In this document: piece by piece, positions 1-11,200 of the stretch
Numbering within the stretch: position 1 is the stretch's first letter
How the letters are laid out: each line of letters starts with the position of its first letter
Source of the DNA: Magnaporthiopsis rhizophila
Lineage: Eukaryota > Ascomycota > Sordariomycetes > Magnaporthales > Magnaporthaceae
Direction: 5' to 3'
Assembly (NCBI GenBank): GCA_003049465.1
Contig: PYSS01000161.1
Coordinates: 1-64,000 of the forward strand
Length of the DNA: 64,000 nt
Translations under genes and position numbers: made by a program
Notes under the pieces: model-generated
Databases searched by the model: none
Seen by the model: only the letters and a program-made list of their open reading frames with translations
What the model was told of the DNA's origin: nothing

Positions 1-935
1 GGGGGGAATAGTAGGAGATTTATAATATCTTCCACAATTTAAATAAGTAACAATTTTTTTTTTAACAGAACCTCATCTCTAATATGTTGAGTGATTGAAA
101 TTCTTAAACTTATATTAATTTTATTATTAATATTTTGAGTTATAACTTGAAAGCTACCTTCAGCTTCTATAAACCCTCTAATTCAATTTAAGTTTTTTAT
201 ATTTGTCTGTAAAGAATCAACATCAGGTCTATTTATTGGTATTACGTTAGGGAAAGCTTCTTTAAACTTTGACGATAAACCTCAATTTAATGAAGCTTTA
301 ATTCCAACACATTTTAATAAACCTGTTAAAGATAAATGTTCTTTATTTATTATCAAATTTACAGCTTCTTTAAATAAAAAATAGTCTGCTTGTTTTTGAG
401 TTATTAAAGGATATTTATCAAAATGTTCTATAATTATTTGTAAACTACTTAAAGAACTTACACGATATTGCAGAGAATCAGCACCATGTTTATATATCTT
501 TCCTACATTTAAAGTTCTTTGAATAGCTTCTAATAAATTTATATCCTTATTATGTAAAGATATACTAAAAATAGGTTTAACTTGTCAACCTGTTATTCTT
601 CTGCTGTCTTTAAATATTGAGACAGAAAAACAACCTTCCCCATCTACAAATCCTGTAATATAATGAGGATTAAGATAAAAAGTATTTTTATTATTAAAGC
701 TATATCTAGGTACATTTTTAGATATTTTAGTATGTATATCTGAATATGAAGATGAAGAATATAAGTTTTTTTTATTTGTATTTTTTACGTACTTATTATT
801 TCCCCCTGCGCAAGCGAAAGAACTAGACCCGCACGAAATGGGTCTAGGAAGAAGGATTAGCTTTAGCAAGCTAAGTAGAAGAAAAAAAAAGAGAATGCTT
901 GAGATTAATAGTAATAAAATTAAAAGGCTCCTGCT
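1..935 (-). CDS. LAGLIDADG homing endonuclase ORF in atp6 intron, cut by window edge
   Basis: The reading frame of atp6 exon 1 continues without a stop into the intron, so this ORF is an exon fusion. Two LAGLIDADG-type motifs are visible: ITGFVDGEGCFSVSI (around 600-655) and IRGFIEAEGSFQV (around 135-180), the pattern of a two-motif monomeric endonuclease/maturase. TGA codons are read as Trp. The N-terminal leader includes a Ser/Cys/Gly/Ala stretch (about 795-845) encoded by GC-rich repeat sequence. The C terminus, intron core and 3' splice site lie outside the window. Confidence 0.85.
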
Positions 936-1283
936 AACCATTCCTATTAAATTATTCATTAAAACAAAGATAAATAAAGTAAAAATAAAAGGGAAATATA
1001 TTTGCCCTTTTTTCGAATTTATTTGATTTGTAACTATACTTAAAATAGTATCATATAAAGATTCTTGACTTGCTGATCATTTATTACTTACTAATTTATC
1101 ATAGTTAGTACTCAAAAGGTATATAACTATTATAAATACTAGTCCTATTGTTAAATAGAAACCAATATTAGTAATAGAAAAGTGATAATATCCTAAAACT
1201 GGTATATCTAAACTAAATAAATCTCTAATTTCAAATTGATCTAAAGGACTCAAGACTTCTGTAAAAAAATTCAAACCAGACAT
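936..1283 (-). CDS. atp6: ATP synthase subunit a (F0), exon 1
   Basis: First exon of subunit a, the membrane subunit that forms the proton path with the c-ring. Recognisable residues are the N-terminal SPLDQFEIRDLF, a first membrane segment (NIGFYLTIGLVFIIVIYLL) and the NNLIGMV block at the exon end. The ATG at 1283 is chosen because the Leu/Phe-rich mature N terminus follows it; the frame is also open up to 1352, where the codons read as leader sequence. The exon ends in GTT at 936, a T before the intron as expected for group I. Later exons are outside the window. Confidence 0.9.
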
Positions 1284-1293
1284 TATTTTTACA

Positions 1294-1500
1294 TTAAAGA
1301 CAACTTGTGCTTGAAAAATATAATAAATAAAAATATCACGGCTGTACCGCATGCTCTACTTTGACATCCTGCCCCTCCCCCCCCCCCCTTCTGTACGCAA
1401 GCGAAGAAATACGAAGTAAGCATTCAGGTTTACTTCTGTATGCCGGGGTGGTAGTGATATCTTTATATTAGTAGACAGTAGTTATACGCCTATGCCTGTA
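1294..1500 (-). repeat. atp6 5' leader, copy B of a duplicated spacer
   Basis: Two blocks (1294-1339 and 1451-1500) match 2001-2047 and 2179-2234 in the same order and orientation. This copy ends about 10 bases before the atp6 start. A poly-C tract (1374-1388) and a GC-rich insertion lie between the blocks. Confidence 0.75.
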
Positions 1501-1556
1501 AATAAATATATTATATATATTTATAGCAAACTACGCTAGATTACATATTTTTTTTT

Positions 1557-1988
1557 TTAATCACTAAATTTTTCCCACTTTAAATCATCAATAGACGCCA
1601 GTCTTCTCCAAATAGGACTAATATGACTACCCTCAAACGTTTCACCCATATTTTTAAGACCATTATCCATCAATCTCATTTTTGCTATATTTTGACGGAC
1701 ATCTTCCCTCATATTTAATCTAGAGTCCTGAGATAACTCTAGTTCTATTTCTCTTACCCTATTAAAAGCTTCGGTTGCCATTTCACGAACAACAGCTTTA
1801 TCACGTATAAACTCATTTATTAAGCCTTTAGCATAAGACTCTAGCCCAGGATTGGTTACGTCAACACTAAGTATATCTATACACTTGTTCCCAAGTGCCT
1901 CCATATTAACAGCAGCTAAGTGAGTAATATTAGATAAAGTCATATCGGATAAAATTGTTAAAGCAGAATAATCTATAAAATATCTCAT
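1557..1988 (-). CDS. hypothetical protein, 143 aa, between cob and atp6
   Basis: I do not recognise this protein. It is hydrophilic, rich in Glu, Arg, Asp and Leu, with no membrane segment and no LAGLIDADG, GIY-YIG or reverse-transcriptase motif; much of it looks alpha-helical (for example the Glu/Arg-rich stretch around residues 70-100). Both Trp codons are TGG and the frame has no TGA, whereas neighbouring genes and intron ORFs use TGA heavily. It starts at an ATG 12 bases after a copy of the atp6 leader and stops about 50 bases before the second copy, so it sits where atp6 would be expected. It is not atp8, which is a short hydrophobic protein. Function unknown. Confidence 0.6.
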   Translation of the reverse strand: MRYFIDYSALTILSDMTLSNITHLAAVNMEALGNKCIDILSVDVTNPGLESYAKGLINEFIRDKAVVREMATEAFNRVREIELELSQDSRLNMREDVRQNIAKMRLMDNGLKNMGETFEGSHISPIWRRLASIDDLKWEKFSD

Positions 1989-2000
1989 AGAAATTTTTTT

Positions 2001-2234
2001 TTAAAGGACTACTTGTGCTTGAAAAAACTAATAAATAAAAATATTACACTTTTGCTTCTTCGTACTTCGTACTTCGTACGAAGTACGAAGTACGAAGTAT
2101 GCTACGAAGAAGCATTAGCATATTAGCAGCCTACACTGTGTCCGTATTACCTACGTTGTACCCCTTTATACTTCGTATGTAGTGATTAATCTTTTAATAT
2201 TAGTAGGCAGTAAATAAACGCCTATAACTGAAAA
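2001..2234 (-). repeat. atp6-type leader, copy A, in front of the 143-aa ORF
   Basis: The two blocks 2001-2047 and 2179-2234 match 1294-1339 and 1451-1500. Between them is a GC-rich inverted repeat (about 2058-2115) built from repeats of the ACTTCGT/ACGAAGT unit. It lies directly between the cob stop (2290) and the 143-aa ORF. Confidence 0.75.
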
Positions 2235-2289
2235 CAGGTAGCTAGCTTCGCTAGCTAAAGCTCCAGTTTTACCTAGTACAACTATCATT

Positions 2290-5200
2290 TTAACTTCTAC
2301 GTAAATCCATTAAAGTATTTTCGATTAAACTTATGACAGGAATTATTAAAACAAAATGTGCAAAGTACAGAGCTGTGCTAATTTGCCCGAATAAAATAAA
2401 TGGATCCTCAACATGTTTAGCACCCAATTGCATTAATATTAAGAAATTGGCTACAAAACCTCAGAAAACTAATTTTGACAAAGGTCTAAACTGTGAACCT
2501 TTAGATCTTCCTATGTCCGTTAAGGCTAATATCATTATGATTAAAATAGCGCTAAACATGGCAATAACTCCTAATAATTTATTAGGTATAGATCTTAAAA
2601 TGGCATAAAAGGGAAGAAGATCAAAAAAAAAGAAAAAAGACCACTAAAAATGAAGCTTTATAACCCTAATTTATATAACATTTCTTTAATGAAATATGGT
2701 TTTACTAAATTTATTAGAGTATCCATAGATTCTTTAAATATATAAATACGGGGTTTGTTATCCCTGTTATAATGTATAGAGCATTTAAGATTAAATTTAT
2801 CTTGTAGAGTAAACATTAGTTTATCGACATCTAAATTAGAAAATCCATAAACACTTATATGTAAACCGCTACCTTGTTTACTTCCGTCATCCATAATTCA
2901 AAAAGCTAAACCACGAGGTGTTAACAGTTCGTGTATGTTCTCAGGAACTATTTTTTTATTTAAATCATAAAATAATTCTTTAAATACATTAAAACAAGGA
3001 AGTTGCATAGTAGTGAAAGATATAGCACTATAAATTTTTTTAGTTCTATTGTCTCTAACTATTTTAGATTGAGTGACATAGTCTTTAACACAGAAAGGTA
3101 AAAAATAACTAAGCACATGATCAAAATACTCTTTGTGCGTTACAGCAGTTTGAGCATATATCAATCTAGAATTTGCAGTAGAGGATCTTCGAGATATGTG
3201 GGCATCACCTAGTAAAATACCTACAAGTATTTCTTTAACCTCGTTTGGTAATTCTATTAAAGCTCTTTCAGAAGAAGATAAACGTTTAACTCCTTTAGTA
3301 TCACGAGCTGCAAATAAAACTCAACTAACGTTAAATAATAAAATAGTATTAAGATCATAATAATTTTTTTTTGTGTTAATAATCATATTATCTCTAATAT
3401 GTTCGGACTATATCTTCAATCTAGCTTTTAATTATTGTATTTTTAAACTTTAGTGCTAAGAAGTCGCCGAGCTTGCATAATAAATTTAGAGCTTACTACG
3501 AAGTCCGGCGCTAGCTCGTCCCCCTACAAAAATTAAGCTAAATTGTCTCGGGTTTAGTCTCTGAAGATTCTCTCAAATATATAAGAGCCTTCCTGCTGAT
3601 AATCTCATACTTTGCACATAGTACTAAAAGAATTCCCAGCAATTAACGAGATTTTGTTTTCCTACGGCCGAAAGACATCTTTTTTTTTCTATCATTCAGG
3701 AACAATGGCAGCTGGTGTCTGCATTGGGTTAGCCATTATATAATTTTCTGAGTCACCCAGATAATTAGGCATAAAGAATACAAAAGCACTTAAAACAAAT
3801 ATAAAGATAAATATAGTAATTAAATCTTTAAATAGGTAATATGGAGCAAATGTTATTCTATCATAATTACCTGAAACACCTAAAGGGTTACTTGAACCTG
3901 CAGTATCATGTAACGCAATTAAATGCATTAAAACTAAGGCCGCTAAAACAAAAGGTAAAACAAAATGTAATGCAAAGAATCTATTTAAAGTTGCGTTATT
4001 TACGCTGAAACCTCCTCAAATGATAAGTTGTGTTTTTTAGATAAATTTAAAGATCTAAGAAGGCTCACGCCTTCTCTTCAGACTATGTAATCAACCTTTT
4101 TATATTTTTTTATCTATATAAATATAAATAGCCGCCCCCTTGTTTGCACGCATACTTTGTGTGCAAGCAAAAGCAAACACAAAATCGGTTTAGTGCACCG
4201 GATATCAATTCCTGATCCGGAGGGTAAGAAAGCACCTGACCATTTGGGTAAGCTAGTTAAGGTTGTGAGGCGCTCGTGTCAAGATTATTGTAGATATAAT
4301 ACGCACTCGTTAGTCGTTGAACGTTCCTTGATGACTTGTTTTTATATCTCACCAAGACTACGCTGCAGATATTATTAAAATCAGAGGTAAATTTTTTTTT
4401 AATATGTCTCTGCAATTCACCTCTATTTTACTCTAAAATATTACTAATCTAGAGGAGCTCAATTTGAAAATTATAAGTTTACATTACCACCTCCTATTTG
4501 CCTTGTGACTTAACATGGAAAATTAAGTTTACCGTAACGTGAGGAATTTCGCAATTTTTCTAATCAAGCTGAGTATTGTATAGATTTATTACCAACCAAT
4601 GGATGATGACCAGAAAAAGAGAAAAAATTTATAACCCCCTGTATATCAGATTTGGAACTCACTCCAAATTGCATATACAAGTTTTGGTCTATAGTGATCT
4701 TACGAGTAGTATTGAAAACTAATCTAAAAGCCTCAAACAAAAGCGAATGTAATCTTTGTTTAAGTTGAAAACAACCATCATTGTTTTGCTTAACAAAGAA
4801 AGAACCCTCACCACAAGTAAACCCCACTATTCAATCCTTAAAAAAAGGTAATTTTACATAATCCTCTGCCCTTGTTGGCAGTTCTCGTATAACTGGAGCT
4901 GATAAGAGTAATTCTGAATCAAATTTTATATTTTTTTGTAAAATATACATAGCAATGTCATATTGCGCCCTTCGGGTGTTAGTTAAGAAAAAGATTCCAT
5001 GATGTAAAAATAAAGGAAATAATAACTCTTGTAATTCAGTTTTATTAAATACTAATTTAACTGTAGGACTTTTCCTTCCGGGATAAGTATAAATTTTACC
5101 AAATTTTAATATAGATTGAATATAATTAATTATTAAAATATCATCTATATGAAGTGAAATAATTAAACTAAAGCTTACATAACCCCGGTCTCTTTTTATA

Positions 5201-8200
5201 GAAATACATCCATCCGCATCTATAAATCCAGCTAAAAAGGCAAAAAAAGATTTAGGAATAGAAAGGTATTCAGATTCCGTTAGTCATTTTGATCTATTGC
5301 TCAGTGATCTCGAAGAACGGATTCCAATTACAGGTAAAATTCCCTGCGTATCCGTCATAAACAAAGTGTCATAATTTGGTAATGTAAATTGTCCTATAAA
5401 GACATATATATTTTGAATTTTAATGAACTCAACTATATCTTGTCCTATTCATGGAATAGCACTAATAAGGTTTGTAATAACAGTAGCCAAATCTTTAATT
5501 TGCCCATTCTGCTCTTAGCTTTTCATGTTTAGAACCAGCAAATTTTGTACTTTATACTTATCTAATAAAGATAATTATAATTTAATAAAGTATAAAGCCT
5601 TGAATCTCTATGTGCGCTAGAGAAAAGATTCCGACTGTACATTAAGCATCATTTCAGACACCCACCGATGAACCAGTCTGTCGCGATGGTTTACTCCACC
5701 AAGGGTCTAAAAGCTAAACAAACTTTGTTGACCTCTTTACATCAGTATTGCTATATAGCAGCTTCTTTTTATTATATGAATTCACAGTAAAATTTACTTC
5801 ATATTTTGCTATAAAACTATATATAATTATATATTTAAATTATTTTATGTTTAATTTCGGGTATTATGTAAGGATTTACTATTTTTCTTAGATCTTCCAT
5901 GGAATCTTGTCAGATATAAATGTCATATTGATCCTTAGCACCTGCTAATCGAATAGAAGCCTTAAGATTGAAATTATCCTTTAAAGCTTTAACTAAAATT
6001 AAACAATCATTATATTTAAAAGAATTGGTTGAAATATTTAAACCTTTACCTACTTTACTTCCTTTTTCACTTATTCAAAGGGCTAAAGCTAAAGGAGTCA
6101 AATATTTACCTATACATTCTGGTACACGTTTAATTTGGTTTTCATATCATAAATCGTGTATTCAATTAAAGCTGGTGTAGGTTCAAGTAGAGAATCTTAC
6201 CGTTTTTAGAATTTTCCCTTTACGACCCAATCTAGTAGCTATAACAGGTATTTTTGGATTACAATAACCTAAATCTGAAAACATTTTATGTAAAAATAAA
6301 ATATATTTTACATGCAAACCTTCTTGATAAAAAGTAATTCTAGTACCTGTACCAGGTATTTCTTTTTCAGCTTGAGCCTCTCCAAGTAAAGAACCAAATA
6401 TTAGAGATAATATATCTATATTATGCGGGTAGGCGGAGCCTACTACTTTATATGTACATTTAAGTCTGCTTACTTTAGTAGGTACTGAGACTCCCTTACT
6501 AATAAACCCTATTAATAATCTAAAAAAATTTAAATATAAACTATACATTTGGGGCACTAATTCATACATTTCAATTTTTATGTCTAATAGTATTTTATTT
6601 ATTAAATTTAGCTGTGATAGAACTATACCGTTTACTCTTTTTAAGAGTAGAAATAAAATTAAGATATTGATCCAATTTATAGCTATATAAGGGATGATGA
6701 TCTGGAGATGAAAAAAATAAAATAACTTGTTCTATATCTTTTATAGATGATAAGCTTAATTGATAACCCCCTTTAGAGTCTGGATTAAATAATCTATTAA
6801 ACTCTGATCCTGTAATCAGTAATGATGCAGCTTTTAAAAGATTAACATTATCATTCCCTGACTGTTTTAGTTGATAAAAAGCAGAACCAGTTGCTTTAAA
6901 ACCAAAAGAACCCTCCGCCATTGTAAAACCCACTAATCAATTGGCATAATAATCTAATTTTACTAAATCTTGCACAGATTTTGCAACAAACACAGATTCT
7001 TTAAAATTAAATTCATCCCAATGAATAATAGAATTTTCCAGTATATAATTAACTTGAGAAAATTGTTTTGCACGTTGGCTAGTTAAGAATATAAGTTCAT
7101 ATTTTTTAATTAGAGGTATTATAACTGTAAATAAATCTTTTTTTGAAAATATAACTCTGACTTGTTCTCTTTTGGCCATCATAGAATAATCGATTTTTCC
7201 TACTCCTAAAGTTCTTACAAAATACTCTAATAAAGTTAAATCTCTAACATTGATATTACAAGCTAAACGAATTCTAATAGTACTTCTAGCCAGAGTTTTA
7301 TTTTTGTTATATTGTTTTTGTTCACCTATATCGAAATATCCATCTCCATCCATAAAGCCCATAAACATAGCCATAAATTTTTTATCTGGTATATGACTTA
7401 ATCCTGCAAAAGTATGAAATGTAGAATAGGCTATAATATTTGTACCCCAGAGCGACATTTGACCATATGGAAGAACATAACCCAAGAAACCTATCAAAGT
7501 TCCGGCTAACTATAACCTAAGTTTTCTGTATAGCGCCCCTGTACTTTATCAATATATTAATCCCCGATATTCAGCAGATATCTTTCTAATATATATCATC
7601 TAAAGTCTTGTGTAACCTTTAAGATTAGGAACATCCGACTGTACATTAAGTAGCATTTCAGCCACCCACTAGTGACGCAGTCTGTAGCGATTATATAATT
7701 AACCGACGGTCTATAAATAGAAAACAAATATTTAACCGTTCCACTAGCATAGCCAGAATAAATTTGTATTCCAATACCCCTGTAAGGGTATTCTACTGTG
7801 TTTTTAATTAAGCTCTACTTAGGCTACGACGAACTCAACGCTAAAAAGTAAGCGCTACGAAGTTAGCCTAGCTCCATTAATTAAAACAGTATATTTTTAA
7901 TTATATATTGCATATACTCTATCTTCAGTAGGACTTTCATTATGGCCTCAAGTTAAAGATATCCTTCAAATTTATATTTCATTTCATCTATAATATACGG
8001 TCTAACTAGCAATACTAAATCAGACATAGATCGTTTTCAGATACTTATCTTTCACTGACCCGGATGCCCTGATTGTATAACACTTGTTTTAAGGTTATAC
8101 TTACTTGTAAGTATTTTACTTAAAAAAACACATTCTTCAAAAGTAAAACTATTAGTTGCTAGCATAATACCTTGGTTTTTCTGTCTAGATCCATCTTGTT

Positions 8201-11200
8201 GGATTCAACTAGCCAGACCTAAAGGTGTAATAAATTCCCCTATTCAGCTAGGTACTCGTTTTACCATAACACCATCTACTTCCTTATAAAACGCATCAAA
8301 TATTCATAAAAAGCTAGTGAAGGTATATGTTGTTAATCGATAATTATACCGAGTTAACGTAGGATCTAAACGTTTATCATTGATAGCTTCACTTTTAACT
8401 ATCAATTTTGGTGTTACAGTTGAACAATAACCTAATTCGTATAATAGAATATTAAGATGATGAATATAAGCAGAATTTTTTACACCTTGTTCTATAATAA
8501 ATCGTACACTATCCATTTGTGCACCTTTTAATTTATTACCTCACCAATCCCCCAATAAACCACACACTATTATAGATAAAATGTCAATATTATGTGGGCC
8601 AACTCTTTTAATAGCTCTAGTTCTACTTTTGTTAAATGGTAAAATAGTAGACGAAAATAGAATATAAGATTCATCTTGATAATCCCATAATAAATTTGGC
8701 CAAATGTAGGTATTTTTTCCTATAGCCATCATAAGAATAAGTATAATTGTACCTATAACTCAAACTAAAGTTCTAGGTGCTTTATATGATCCGTAATACA
8801 TACCTCTTCCAATATGTAAATACACTAAGAAGAAAAAGGCAGAAGCTGTATTACTATGTAGGTAACGGATAAGTCAACCATTAGATACGTCTCTCATAAT
8901 CGTGGTCTTCGATTGAGTCTGTGCCGATTTATTTTATACAATTTATACACCAAACAGCCTACCACGAGATTATTGTTCTTTTCTTCCTTATCATTTTAAC
9001 TTTAAATAAATAAACAATAAAAATAAAGACAACTATTTCTTTAACTAATCAAGAGAAATAGACGAAATTATATATTTATCCTTATATTTTTTACCAGTAT
9101 CAATATACCTCCCAATTACTCTACTACCTCTATCTAAACCAAGGACTTCATGTCCATCACCGTAAGATGAAAAAGGTGAACCCTTTAATTTTTTTAACTT
9201 ATTAGAGTCGCTGCTAATTTCATTAAAGCTACCACTTGTTTCGTAAATATAGACAATAAAACCTTTTCGTCCTCCTTTAGCTATAGTGAATTTACGAACT
9301 AACTCGGAATGACTACCTGTTGAAATATCAAAAGGAGGTGTTTGAGCTAATAATTTAGATATTAACTCGCTACAGGGTAATCTTACTTTACTTGAGCTAT
9401 TAGTTGTATAACGATATTTATTTGTCGCTGACGATATTTCTAAAACTATCTTTTTACCTTCAGGTAAATAATAATAACCTAGTTTATGAATTATTACCGT
9501 AATTACTCAATAAAGGTAATCTATATTTTTTCTACTAAAAAACAACATAGATTCAAAAAAAGGTAAAATATAGTAAAAATTTATATCTACTGTATAAATA
9601 ACCAAAGAATAAACTCCAGTACCTTTATTTAAAGAATACTTAAACACTCCGTCCGATCAAGATAACTTAAAAGTATTTAAAAAATAGCCTTCAATTGCCT
9701 CTAAAACAAATAAATTTTTTTTATTTTGAGCGATTTGAAAATAAGGAACCAGATGCTTGTATCCAAAAGTTCCTTCGCCTTCCACAAAACCTAATAATCA
9801 TCATTTGTTGATAGAAACTTTGTCTTTTAATAATTTTTCTTCCTTGGCTCTAATAACCAATCTTCCGCTATTCATACGTACTTTTAATTTTTTTAATTTA
9901 GCTTTATCCGCTTGAGAAATATTATTATAGGAATTACGGCCTTTGATCATACCCTTAGAATTTAATTTAATTGTCGCAGCATCCTTGAAGTCAATGAAGT
10001 CTAAATATTTTGTAGTCTGTAAAGGAAATTCTTTAAAAATAGGTATAATTATCGAATATATATCTTCAAAGTTGTTTACAGTAAATTTAGCAGAAGAACG
10101 TGTTTTACCGATAAATACTGTACCTATACCTAAAATTTTAACTATTTTGTGTAAAATATCGATATCGTCCACGTGAAGCTCAATTGAAAAACTTAAACTT
10201 ACATATTTTCAATTACTTTGTGGTACAATTATAAAAGTTCCCTCAGCATCTGTAAATCCTGCTAATCATTCTAAAAATTCTTTGGTAGCGTTTGGTAAAA
10301 CCTTTTTAAGGTGAGGTGGGAGATCCGTTGATATGTTATTTGATAAGGAAAATCGAAAATTATCTCGTAATTTTTCAACTAAATTATTTTTAAGTTGTAT
10401 TGGTGTAATAAGAGCTACTCCTAAATCGGGGCCTCTCATAATCTACTTATTATTTTCTAAAAAAATTAATTCTCTGCCGACTCCTGACGAAGTATGGCTG
10501 CTGCCTTGGCGACTCCTTGTCAGTCGCCGCCAAGGCTATCTTTAATTAAGACCTAGACGCACTATCTACGGGCTTAGATGAAAAAAGATATTTACCCTTA
10601 TATAAACGATTGGTATCCAAGTAACGATTACAAGTATTACTGCTTGATTTTAAACCTAATGCCTTGCTAAACTATTGTGTTGGACTAATTAAATTAAAGG
10701 GATACAAACAGACTAACGTAAACTTAGATACTAACGTAAATTTAGGTACTATTGTATTAGAAATAAAGTATTTCATTATTATTATTATTTCTACTATATT
10801 AATCATTTTTATTAGCTTTAGAAGAAATAATATAACGCTTTCTAAAAAGATTATTACTATCTATATAACTTTTAATAGTAACATCGGCACATTTTAATTT
10901 CCTAAAACAAGTTAAACGTATGGGTGCATACTCAACACTAGTGCCATTTACAGTATCAAAGACTACAACTGCTACTGAATGTTGACTATTTAGTTTATTA
11001 ATGTGTTCTTTAATTTTAAGTAAGTGCTCAGGACTGAAATTTTTAGCCCCTCTCAATTTATCTTTGGTCTCCTCTGAATGTTTAAAACCTAAAGGAGAAC
11101 CCGCCTTTTTCAAAATATTGTACTCAGGGTTTAATAAATCTAAATAATATTGTTCTCGAATAAGAGTTTCTTTCTTATCACAATACTCCAAGATTTCAAA

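Larger units (their letters stand above)
5488..7443 (-). mobile_element. cob intron 4, group I with two endonuclease ORFs
   Basis: Interrupts MSLWG/ATVITN; T before the intron, G at its end. The core lies at about 5570-5720: R (ACAGACTG form) and S (CAGTCGGA form) pair perfectly as P7, the same core type as cob intron 3. Confidence 0.85.

Noticed and set aside
1557..1988. 143-aa ORF as atp8
   Set aside because: atp8 is about 48 residues, starts MPQL and has one membrane helix; this protein is hydrophilic and three times longer.
2333..2608. Open plus-strand frame of 91 codons
   Set aside because: It is antisense to the last cob exon, whose minus-strand translation matches conserved cytochrome b.
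5835..8723. Apparent multiple breaks in the cob intron ORFs
   Set aside because: All the stops are TGA, read as Trp in this code; conserved Trp in cob itself are TGA, so these genes are intact.
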